In this document: in pieces, positions 8,416 through 15,434 of the stretch
How the letters are laid out: each line of letters starts with the position of its first letter
Numbering within the stretch: the first letter of the stretch is position 1
Assembly: GCA_910577035.1 (NCBI GenBank)
Contig: CAJTKW010000034.1
Coordinates: 1-45,463 of the forward strand
Direction of reading: 5' to 3'
Length of the DNA: 45,463 bases
Origin: an uncultured Acetatifactor sp.
GTDB taxonomy: Bacteria; Bacillota; Clostridia; Lachnospirales; Lachnospiraceae
Translations under genes and position numbers: made by a program
The notes under the pieces: model-generated
What the model was told of the DNA's origin: nothing
The model's input: the letters and a program-made list of their open reading frames with translations, nothing else
The model's database searches: none

Positions 8416-9006
8416 ATGAGTACAACACAACCTATCAGAGACAAGGGACAGCTTAAGAAATTTAAGGATTTTTACCAGGGACAGCAATACGGCGTGCGCA
8501 ATTCCACGATGATCGCCATAGGCTTAAATACCGCCCTGCGCATCAGCGATATTTTAAGCCTGACATACAAAGACGTATATACCGGGAGCGGAGAGCCGCA
8601 CTCCCACATCGTGGTCAGGGAGCATAAGACCGGCAAGGAGAACCGCATTTATCTCAATAAAACCCTGCGGCGGGCTCTGGCAGCCTACCGCAAGGTTCTC
8701 ATTGGGACACGTATGTATCAGAAAGGGAATCCCTATCTGTTTCCCAGCACCAGGAAAGAAGGCGCTCCTCTCTCCCGCTATCAGGCATACCGCATCATCT
8801 CCCGTGCGGCGGACGGCACCGGCATGGAAGACCATATCAGCTGCCATTCCCTTCGCAAGACCTTCGGCTATCATGCCTGGCGCCAGGGTACGGATCCGCT
8901 GCTAATCATGCTGCTGCTAAATCATTCCTCGATCCGGATCACCATGCGCTATCTCTGTATCGAACAGGATGATAAGGACGCCGTATATCGCAGGATACAG
9001 TTTTGA
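8416..9006 (+). CDS. Small Fim-like tyrosine recombinase inside the invertible segment
   Basis: A 196-residue catalytic-domain-only tyrosine recombinase, the size of FimB/FimE (about 200). It has the full active set: R42 (TALRISDIL), a lysine in HKTGKENR (K71 or K74), H144-x-x-R147 (HSLRKTF), H170 (LNHSSI) and Y179 (MRYL). The N-terminal core-binding domain of XerC/D-type enzymes is nearly absent (about 25 residues). The ATG at 8416 is chosen over an in-frame upstream ATG because AAGGAGG sits at 8403-8409. It is the only gene between the 30-bp inverted repeats, which points to it as their recombinase. No convincing -35 box precedes it; a TATGAT (8370-8375) could be a -10. The family link is firm; the site assignment is inference. 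Confidence 0.92.
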   Translation: MSTTQPIRDKGQLKKFKDFYQGQQYGVRNSTMIAIGLNTALRISDILSLTYKDVYTGSGEPHSHIVVREHKTGKENRIYLNKTLRRALAAYRKVLIGTRMYQKGNPYLFPSTRKEGAPLSRYQAYRIISRAADGTGMEDHISCHSLRKTFGYHAWRQGTDPLLIMLLLNHSSIRITMRYLCIEQDDKDAVYRRIQF

Positions 9007-9092
9007 TGAGCATCGGCTGAAAACTGCCTGCAGCGCTTCGACAAAGCTGTCAGACCGGCAATTGCCTGCTTTAAACGTAAGCGGCTGGTTCA

Positions 9093-9120
9093 GGCCCGGA
9101 AGCCTTCCGGGCCCTTTTAT
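9093..9120 (+). terminator. Intrinsic terminator of the recombinase gene
   Basis: The complementary arms GGCCCGGAAG (9093-9102) and CTTCCGGGCC (9104-9113) form a GC-rich stem followed by CTTTTAT. It lies 87 nt past the recombinase stop and before the sigma-28 promoter. In either orientation it keeps recombinase transcription out of the flanking gene. Confidence 0.75.
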
Positions 9121-9167
9121 CATGTATTGGTTTGCTTATTATGTAAAAAAAAAATTTGCAAAGGGGG

Positions 9168-9194
9168 TAAAGTTTTCCCCATACCTGACGATAT
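9168..9194 (+). promoter_or_regulatory. Sigma-28 (sigma-D) flagellar promoter inside the invertible segment
   Basis: TAAA (9168-9171), exactly 15 bp, then GACGATAT (9187-9194). The established Bacillus sigma-D consensus is TAAA-N14 to 16-GCCGATAT, so 11 of 12 defined positions match. It ends 18 bp inside the right inverted repeat and faces outward, away from csrA-hag in this orientation. No plus-strand gene lies in the 2.4 kb to its right, so it has no obvious sense target now. After inversion it would drive csrA-hag. No other match this good was seen near hag. Confidence 0.75.
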
Positions 9195-9212
9195 AGTTAA
9201 TGTAAGCAGGAA

Positions 9213-9242
9213 AGATGCAACATTCTGGATAAAATGTTGCAT
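9213..9242 (-). repeat. Right recombination site of the switch
   Basis: Exact reverse complement of 8291-8320. The core is ATGCAACATT (9215-9224), spacer CTGGATAA (9225-9232), AATGTTGCAT (9233-9242). Opposite spacer orientation relative to the left site predicts inversion. A transcript from the sigma-28 promoter would start just before this site and read through it. Confidence 0.85.
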
Positions 9243-9498
9243 CTTTTTCTGTGTTATATCGCAACAGTTCAAACAGGGCACTGAACCGTTACGTTATATC
9301 ATCTGCATTATCTTACGAAAATATAACCTCCCCGGTTAAGGTGCGTATTCTTTCCGCGCCTTATATGTGTTTCCCATGCCGGATTTGCGTTGCGAAGCAG
9401 CAAAAACCCTGCAAATCCGTGTGCATCCGCCGGAGACACTGAGGAAGCGATGAGTTCATCAGCGCCTCCTCAAAAAACGCCCATGCCGGGCAAACATC
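9243..9498. other. Gene-free stretch right of the switch
   Basis: The 604-bp gap 9007-9610 contains the recombinase terminator, the sigma-28 promoter, the right repeat, a dispersed repeat (9381-9433) and the receptor terminator (9499-9526). What remains here shows a weak inverted repeat (AACAGTTCA/TGAACCGTT near 9263-9290, one mismatch) and the word GTTATATC at 9253, 9293 and 9532. No credible gene was seen; a 63-codon frame at 9251-9442 runs through the repeat and lacks a ribosome site. Confidence 0.5.
9381..9433 (+). repeat. Dispersed 53-bp repeat, copy 1
   Basis: The unit begins GGATTTGC and ends CATCCGCCGG. It contains an 8-bp inverted repeat (GGATTTGC/GCAAATCC) and a small GTTGC-GAA-GCAGC hairpin. 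A second copy in opposite orientation lies at 45409-45463 with two single-base differences and two one-base length differences. It is probably a genome-wide non-coding element of the REP/MITE kind. Confidence 0.65.
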
Positions 9499-9526
9499 GA
9501 AAAACGGGGGACTTTCCGTCCCCCGT
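9499..9526 (-). terminator. Intrinsic terminator of the chemoreceptor gene
   Basis: ACGGGGGAC (9504-9512) and GTCCCCCGT (9518-9526) form a perfect 9-bp stem with a 5-nt loop. Read on the minus strand it is followed by TTTTTC. It lies 85 nt past the stop of the receptor gene at 9611. Confidence 0.75.
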
Positions 9527-9610
9527 CATACGTTATATCACAAGCCTGCGCTTCCCGGGCAGCAGACGCCCTTCGGCCGATGATAAATTCGTCCTTGCCG
9601 AAAATACCGG

Positions 9611-11404
9611 TCAAATCTTAAACTTGCTTACGATCTCCTCCAGCTCTTCCGCACACTTTGCGTTTTCTTCCGCCTTGTTGCCGGTATCATTGGCATATCC
9701 CACCATATCGGTAGCCTTGACGGCAACATCGTTGATGCTGATCGCAGCCTCGTTTACCGTAGCATTAATATCCTGCACGGACTTTGTAATATCGGAGATA
9801 TGCTCCTCCAGCCGGACGACAGAGCTGTTAATGGTCTGCATGCTTTCGGAAAAGTCTCTGGCATCTGCACTATACTCCTCACTTACCTGGATAAAGTTCT
9901 CATAGTCCCCGATCACCGTCTCTTCCATAAAGGTAATCATCTGGCGCAGGCAGGTCTCCATGCTCTCCGCCGCGCTCTTGACCCCGTTTACAATATTGGA
10001 AATATTGTTCGCCGTCTCGGTGGACTGGGATGCCAGGCTTCCGATCTCGCCTGCCACCACCGCAAAGCCTCTGCCTGCCTCCCCCGCTCTCGCTGCCTCT
10101 ATGGAAGCATTCAGGGAAAGCAGCTCCGTCTGGCTGGCAATGGATGCGATAGCTTCGGTCAGGGCATTGATCTGCTCAATATCTCTCGCCTTCTCAATTG
10201 CAATATCGGACTCCTGCTTTACCTTGGAATAAATCTCCCTGGTCTTGTCATTCGCCTCCTGACTGTTCTTCTTAAGCTTTTCTGCCTTAGTAATAATCTC
10301 CGACGCGTTCTGCTCGCCTTCCTTGGTCAGACCGCCAATTTTCTTCGTATTCTCGTTGATGTCAGACATCTTCTCGTCAATCAGCTGCGTTGTGGCGGAG
10401 GTTTCCTCCATGCTGGCCGCCAGCTCCTGGCTGGTTGCGGAATTGTCACAGGAATTGCTGTTGAGCTTTTCCACGATATTCTTCAGGCCGCCTGCATTTT
10501 CCGAAAGACTTTCCGCCGTTTCCGTAAGCTTATGTACCATGCTGACCAGGTTCTCCCGCATGATTTCCAGAGAGGAACTCATAACCGCCGTTTCGCCTTC
10601 CCCCTTTGAAAGCAGCCTGCTGATTCTGTTCTCCCTGAAGTCAAACCCGGCAGTCTGGTCTACAACGGTAGTCAGCATTTTGATGGGTCTGGCAATGCTG
10701 CGTGAAATCAGCGCTCCGCCGCCGGCTACCAGGATCAGGATAATTACGGCCGTAATCAGACTCTGGACCACAAACTCGTTGACGGCGCCGAATGCGTCCT
10801 CCTTATCCGCCGTCAGCACCATGATTCCCTTGCCGCTGCGCATTACATAGTACCCCGCCAGCTTGGTACTTCCCTTATATTCATATTCCACCACGCCCGG
10901 CTTCGGCACGGCGCCGCTTTTCAGCTGCTTCACAAGCCCGGAAACCACCTCGTTCTCCACGGGCTGTCCCACCTTGGATGCCGTAGGGTGCATCAGCATG
11001 GTCCCGTCCCCGCTCACCACATATATGTAACTGGAATCCATTTCCTCCAGCTTCACATGGCTGAACATGTTCTCCAGACCCTCCTGAAGGGGTACATCCT
11101 TTCCCGCCGCATAGGCCGCAGTCTCCAGATTGACTCCATAAGCCTCCACCAGGGTCAGCATGTCGCCTTTGACCCGTTCCGTCAGCGCAATTCTCGTCTG
11201 CCGGATTGCCATTCCCATAATAATGCCCACGGATATAACCGCCGTTACCAGCATGGCAATCATCACCCTGGTCTGAATCCCCCGGAACATTCCGACCTTC
11301 TTCTTCTCCACTGCCTTCTCCAGCAGCTCCTCGGCTTTGCTTCCCAAAGCCGCCCTGTCAATATTCAAATTTTCCAACAGGTCTCTTTTCTTTTCCGTCG
11401 CCAT
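9611..11404 (-). CDS. Transmembrane methyl-accepting chemotaxis protein with Cache sensor
   Basis: A 597-residue chemoreceptor. A 46-residue cytoplasmic N-terminus, longer than usual, precedes TM1 (about 47-67). An extracellular Cache-like sensor spans about 75-205 (SSYIYVVSGDGTMLMHP), then TM2 (about 212-235), HAMP (236-290) and the long cytoplasmic coiled coil. The kinase-contact hairpin tip is near 427-458 (LNASIEAARAGEAGRGFAVVAGEI). It relays ligand binding to CheA/CheW. There is no C-terminal CheR-binding pentapeptide (it ends SKFKI). The ATG at 11404 follows CAGGAGGGG. Its 3' end faces the sigma-28 promoter of the switch, which in the present orientation would make RNA antisense to it. 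Ligand unknown. Confidence 0.93.
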   Translation of the reverse strand: MATEKKRDLLENLNIDRAALGSKAEELLEKAVEKKKVGMFRGIQTRVMIAMLVTAVISVGIIMGMAIRQTRIALTERVKGDMLTLVEAYGVNLETAAYAAGKDVPLQEGLENMFSHVKLEEMDSSYIYVVSGDGTMLMHPTASKVGQPVENEVVSGLVKQLKSGAVPKPGVVEYEYKGSTKLAGYYVMRSGKGIMVLTADKEDAFGAVNEFVVQSLITAVIILILVAGGGALISRSIARPIKMLTTVVDQTAGFDFRENRISRLLSKGEGETAVMSSSLEIMRENLVSMVHKLTETAESLSENAGGLKNIVEKLNSNSCDNSATSQELAASMEETSATTQLIDEKMSDINENTKKIGGLTKEGEQNASEIITKAEKLKKNSQEANDKTREIYSKVKQESDIAIEKARDIEQINALTEAIASIASQTELLSLNASIEAARAGEAGRGFAVVAGEIGSLASQSTETANNISNIVNGVKSAAESMETCLRQMITFMEETVIGDYENFIQVSEEYSADARDFSESMQTINSSVVRLEEHISDITKSVQDINATVNEAAISINDVAVKATDMVGYANDTGNKAEENAKCAEELEEIVSKFKI

Positions 11405-11522
11405 AACACCCCTCCTGATAAATTAATTACACACACTTAATAAACATTATACAATAGATTCCTCCATCTTTCATTACTTTTTTTGCAAAACAACAAAAAA
11501 AATTTACTTTTACACGTTTGTC

Positions 11523-11552
11523 TTGTAAATTCTGCCATTTTTCATATATAAT
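11523..11552 (+). promoter_or_regulatory. Promoter of the EAL phosphodiesterase gene
   Basis: TTGTAA (11523-11528), 18 bp, TATAAT (11547-11552), with a second overlapping TATAAT at 11552-11557. It sits in a 214-bp AT-rich divergent intergenic region about 65 nt before the ATG at 11619. The receptor gene on the other strand probably uses a TATAAT near 11445-11455 with a poor -35. Confidence 0.5.
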
Positions 11553-11618
11553 ATAATAATACGAAATCAGGAAAAACCGTATGCGAAACAGCCTATGTAT
11601 CAAAGGAGAAAATATAGT

Positions 11619-13307
11619 ATGGACAAAGAAGACAAGTTCCCCGGCTTTGAGGCCCTGTGTAATATAGCGAAATTATTTGCGTCCTGTATGAACGATTACC
11701 TCTATGTGCTGGATCTGACCCAGGATACTTATTTCATTACGGAAAATGCCCGGGGCCGCTTTGCACTGCCGGGCGGCATCTTCCATGACGTCAGGAAAAA
11801 TTTCCGGCATTTCGTCCATCCCGACGATTATGAGGACCTGATAAAGGATCTGGATGAAGTCTGTTCCGGCAGGAAGGACGAGCATAATATGAAATACCGA
11901 TGGATCGGACAGGACGGATACCCTGTCTGGATCAACTGTCGCGGGCGGCTTCTGCGCACTGCAGGAGTCATCCCTCATCTGATGGTGGGCTGCATCAACG
12001 AGATCGGAAACAGCCAGACTGCGGCGGATAATATCAGCGGTCTGCTGGGCGAATCTTCTCTCCACGAGCATATCCGGCAGATGGCCCCCGCCTTGCGGAA
12101 TGCCATGTTCATGCGCCTGGGCATCGATGAATTCAAGCTGGTCAACGAAAGGCACGGTATGGATTACGGCGATTTCGTACTGCGGGAGGTGGCAGACTGC
12201 ATTCAACGCTGTCTGGGACCAAAGCAATACGTTTACAGGATCGTTTCCGACGAATTTATGGTATTGGACCTGACAGGCGCCGATTATAATCAGATGAAAC
12301 GGCTTTACCAGCATATTCGCTGTGAGGTGGATTCCCTTGTGGCCCGGGAAAGATACCGGGCGATCTATACGATTTCCGCGGGGCTTGTATCCCTTGCCGA
12401 CCTGGATAACAAGCATTATGACTATACCTCCTACAGTGAAACGATGAAGCTCTCCGAGTTTGCCATGTCCGAGGCTAAGGCCCGGGGCCGTAACCAACTG
12501 TATTTCTTCCGCCAGGAGGATTATTCCGCCTTCCTGCGGAGGCGTTACCTGAACAGCTGTCTGCGCCAGTCCGTTTCAGACAATTTCAGAGGCTTTGAAC
12601 TGTATTTCCAGCCCCTGGTCACCACCGAGGATGAGGACCTGTATGCCGCGGAAGCGCTCCTGCGGTTTCGCACCCAGACGGACGAGACGATCTCGCCGTC
12701 GGAAATGATCCCCCTCCTGGAAGAAAGCAGTCTGATTATTCCGGTGGGAAAGTGGGTCATACGGAATGCACTCATGTTCTGCAGGAAAATGCGGGAAAAG
12801 TATCCGAGCTTTCGCGTCTCCATCAACCTGTCCTATATACAGCTCTTAAAGACGCCTCTTTTCGACGATATACGGGGGATACTGGACGATCTCCTGCTGC
12901 CGCCCGACTGCCTCATCGCAGAGCTGACCGAGAGCGGACACCTTGAGGACAGCGCCGCTGTCAGAAGCATCTGGGGCAAGCTGAGGGGCCTCGGCGTAAC
13001 GATTGCGCTGGATGACTTTGGCAAAGGATATTCCAATCTGACAAATATCGGGAATCTGCGGCCCAACATTATAAAGATCGACCGCAGCTTTACCTTAAAG
13101 GCATTGGAAAATTCCTACGAATTCGATCTGCTTCTCCATATTGTGAAAATGGTTCACGGGCTGGGCCTGGCTCTGGTAGTGGAGGGGATCGAGACCGCGG
13201 AAGAGCTGGCCCGCATCGCCCTCCTGGAGCCGGACTACATACAGGGCTACTATTACAGTAAGCCCTGTACAAAGAAAGAATTTATGAATAAATACAAGGT
13301 GAAATAG
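11619..13307 (+). CDS. PAS / degenerate GGDEF / EAL cyclic-di-GMP phosphodiesterase
   Basis: A 562-residue cytoplasmic protein. A PAS_3-like sensor lies at about 25-115, a GGDEF-like domain at about 150-295 and an EAL domain at about 310-555. The GGDEF signature reads VSDEF (209-213), so cyclase activity is unlikely and the domain may only bind GTP. The EAL domain keeps its catalytic signatures: EALLRF (345-350), SINLSY, ELTES, ALDDFG, KIDRSF, VVEGIET and QGYYYS. It should therefore hydrolyse c-di-GMP, which favours motility. The ATG at 11619 is preferred over one 24 bp upstream because AAAGGAGA lies about 9 nt before it. It is divergent from the chemoreceptor gene and ends 1 bp before the convergent DUF2264 gene. 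Confidence 0.92.
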   Translation: MDKEDKFPGFEALCNIAKLFASCMNDYLYVLDLTQDTYFITENARGRFALPGGIFHDVRKNFRHFVHPDDYEDLIKDLDEVCSGRKDEHNMKYRWIGQDGYPVWINCRGRLLRTAGVIPHLMVGCINEIGNSQTAADNISGLLGESSLHEHIRQMAPALRNAMFMRLGIDEFKLVNERHGMDYGDFVLREVADCIQRCLGPKQYVYRIVSDEFMVLDLTGADYNQMKRLYQHIRCEVDSLVARERYRAIYTISAGLVSLADLDNKHYDYTSYSETMKLSEFAMSEAKARGRNQLYFFRQEDYSAFLRRRYLNSCLRQSVSDNFRGFELYFQPLVTTEDEDLYAAEALLRFRTQTDETISPSEMIPLLEESSLIIPVGKWVIRNALMFCRKMREKYPSFRVSINLSYIQLLKTPLFDDIRGILDDLLLPPDCLIAELTESGHLEDSAAVRSIWGKLRGLGVTIALDDFGKGYSNLTNIGNLRPNIIKIDRSFTLKALENSYEFDLLLHIVKMVHGLGLALVVEGIETAEELARIALLEPDYIQGYYYSKPCTKKEFMNKYKVK

Positions 13308-13308
13308 C

Positions 13309-15417
13309 TCACAGCATCAGCCGTCCTTCTATTCCCTCAAATTCCACATGCTTTTCGGTGCCGTCCTTTAAACGGAGAATCACAGGGCCGTAGCCGCCCC
13401 GCCACTCCGGGTCGGAATATACCAGTTCCGCTATGGGAAACAGCTCCTCCTCCGTGAAATCCTCATGGCTCTCTTTGGTAAGCACCTGGGAAATCAGAAT
13501 ATAGGGCTCATAGCCGTACTGCTTCTTCCTGTCCGTTACGGCATAGAGAACAATGGACTTTTCCGAATCGGGATTCGTCCCCGTACTGTGCACCAGACGC
13601 AGGTCCTTCCAGCCGTCATAGTAAACTGTCATGGCCATCTGCTTTTCCTTCCCCCGGAAATCCCTGCCCTTTAAGATGACCGCCTTTCCCCCGCTGAAGG
13701 ATTTCTCGACCACCTCCGTCCCGTTGTCCGGGAATCCATAGGAACCCAGGGTCAGCTCCACAGGGCATCTGTGCAGCCTCAGCTTATCCACCCTTAAGAT
13801 GCCGTACGGTACGGTAAAATCCGCCAGATTCAGGGCCTGAATCCAGTGGCATTCCGTATCCAGCCGATAATCAAAGAACTGTCTGCGGTATAATACCCCT
13901 TTTTCTTCACCATGCCAGAAGGTTACGTTGGCCCTGCTGACATGGCCGGTGGTGCTGTCCAATAAAACGTACTGCTGGGACTCCACGGGACAAATTCGGG
14001 ACTCCAAATCCCCGCCGGGAACGGATTCCCGTGGAACAGATTCCCTGGGAACGGACTCCCATGGATACTTTGTATTAAAGCAAAGCTTGGAATAATTCCA
14101 CATGCCATGGATGTCGCCCACATTCTTGACTACCTTGCCTGTCCTTAAAATGGTCTCCCCGTTAGCCTCATGATTGGAAAAGCAAAGGGCCGGACCGCTT
14201 AAGGCCGTGACCTTCACCTGGCCTTTGCCCAGGCTGTCCCATGTACCGTTATTTTCCCTTGCCGTCCAAAAGGGATGATGGGCAGGCAGATGCAGGCACA
14301 GGAAGGCCTTGCCCAGCCAGAAGGGCGATTCCGCGCAGGAATACCCCTGTACCAGCGGTGAAAACTGCCCATAGAACCCTAATGTGGGAATACCGTCTGC
14401 AAGGAAATCCTCCCGCCCCAAAAACTGCATCAGGGAGCCTGAGGAAATCCGCCTTGCCAGCCCCGGATCTCCCTTGCTGTCCCGCAGCAGCATGTTGCCG
14501 TCAAAGGCGCTGGTAGCGGCATTACGGTAGATATTGCTGCGCCCCCACATATTTGTCCAGCCGTCTCTGTCAAAGAAATCCCCATAAGTTTCCATAAGCT
14601 TGTTGGAATGCTCTTCAAACTGCTTTGCCAGCCAGGGGGCATTCTCATAACCATACCAGAGATTCCAGATCGGTGCATACACCTGGAAGGCCCAGCAGGA
14701 ATAATAATCAAAGGAATGGCCGTCCCGATACCAGCCGTCTCCGGCATAATAATTCAGAATCGCCTGGGCATGGTCCAGCATCACGTCCTTTTGAATGGGA
14801 TAGCCTTCCATATGCAGGAATGCCATGTCCAGCATATTAAACAGCCGCCAGTTCTGAGGTACCGTATTCTCATGGGCATAGGACTCCAGGAAGTCCGCTA
14901 TCACGTCCTTTTCTTCTTTCGTATAAGTATCCCAGATCTGCTGCCTGCTGACCCAGAGGCAGATGACCAGGGCACAGGTCTCCACCGTCTGCTGAAAGGC
15001 CCGAAAGGGATCGGCATGCCCTGTAATCTCCTGCTGGTCCTCATAAGTACCGATATAAAGAGGATCCCCCTTCGTGCAGCAGCGCAGCACCTGATTCTTA
15101 TAGTACTTCTTCATGGAATATCCGCAGACTTCCAGCTCCGGAAGATTCTGTATCATGGGTGCCGCGATAAAGAAGGATCTGGTGAGTCCTTCGAATACCT
15201 CCGCAAGACGCTGGGTATGCTGTGCCTCCTCCGAGTCCTGCAGGTGGGGATAAGTAATCCGGGTCTCCTGCCTGGGTACCACCACAGGGTCCTCAAAGCT
15301 TTTTATGTGCTGAAAGATCCCCTCCAGCAAATACTTCCCCGCCTCCAGCCAGCTTTCCCTGGTCAGTCCGGTATAAGGGCTCAGGTCATAATTCAGAGTC
15401 TTCGGTTCAAATTTCAT
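13309..15417 (-). CDS. DUF2264 domain protein
   Basis: The 702-residue protein resembles DUF2264 (an alpha/alpha-barrel-like N-terminal half of about 380 residues with NWRLFNMLDMAFLHMEG, GDGWYRDGHSFDYYSCWAF and GRSNIYRNAATSAFDG) followed by a beta-rich C-terminal half. Such proteins look like carbohydrate-active enzymes, but no reaction is established. There is no signal peptide, so it should be cytoplasmic. ATG 15417 is preferred over GTG 15426, because AGAAGG lies about 8 nt before the ATG. It starts 17 bp after the ABC exporter gene, so it is the last gene of that operon. It contains a threefold ESVPR repeat not expected in the family. Confidence 0.75.
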   Translation of the reverse strand: MKFEPKTLNYDLSPYTGLTRESWLEAGKYLLEGIFQHIKSFEDPVVVPRQETRITYPHLQDSEEAQHTQRLAEVFEGLTRSFFIAAPMIQNLPELEVCGYSMKKYYKNQVLRCCTKGDPLYIGTYEDQQEITGHADPFRAFQQTVETCALVICLWVSRQQIWDTYTKEEKDVIADFLESYAHENTVPQNWRLFNMLDMAFLHMEGYPIQKDVMLDHAQAILNYYAGDGWYRDGHSFDYYSCWAFQVYAPIWNLWYGYENAPWLAKQFEEHSNKLMETYGDFFDRDGWTNMWGRSNIYRNAATSAFDGNMLLRDSKGDPGLARRISSGSLMQFLGREDFLADGIPTLGFYGQFSPLVQGYSCAESPFWLGKAFLCLHLPAHHPFWTARENNGTWDSLGKGQVKVTALSGPALCFSNHEANGETILRTGKVVKNVGDIHGMWNYSKLCFNTKYPWESVPRESVPRESVPGGDLESRICPVESQQYVLLDSTTGHVSRANVTFWHGEEKGVLYRRQFFDYRLDTECHWIQALNLADFTVPYGILRVDKLRLHRCPVELTLGSYGFPDNGTEVVEKSFSGGKAVILKGRDFRGKEKQMAMTVYYDGWKDLRLVHSTGTNPDSEKSIVLYAVTDRKKQYGYEPYILISQVLTKESHEDFTEEELFPIAELVYSDPEWRGGYGPVILRLKDGTEKHVEFEGIEGRLML
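14018..14062 (-). repeat. Three 15-bp tandem units inside the DUF2264 gene
   Basis: The units start at 14018, 14033 and 14048, each of the form GGAAC-GGATTCCC with one or two changes, and encode (E-S-V-P-R) three times in frame. Copy number can change by slippage without breaking the frame. Confidence 0.75.
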
Positions 15418-15434
15418 GTGATGCACCTTCTTTA

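Larger units (their letters stand above)
8291..9242. mobile_element. Predicted invertible DNA segment (phase switch) with its own recombinase
   Basis: A 952-bp segment is bounded by a perfect 30-bp inverted repeat (8291-8320 and 9213-9242). Inside, left to right, are a tyrosine recombinase gene (8416-9006), its intrinsic terminator (9093-9120) and a sigma-28 type promoter pointing outward to the right (9168-9194). Reflection maps position x to 17533 minus x. After inversion the promoter boxes would lie at 8339-8365 facing left, with csrA starting at 8229, a leader of about 100 nt. The recombinase terminator would then sit upstream of the promoter and shield csrA-hag from recombinase transcripts. 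The layout parallels the Salmonella hin segment (about 1 kb, invertase plus flagellin promoter), but with a tyrosine enzyme. Repeats, gene, terminator and promoter match were seen directly; inversion is inferred. Confidence 0.85.

Noticed and set aside
9251..9442. 63-codon frame right of the switch
   Set aside because: It has no ribosome site and runs through the dispersed repeat, so the coding appearance is accidental.
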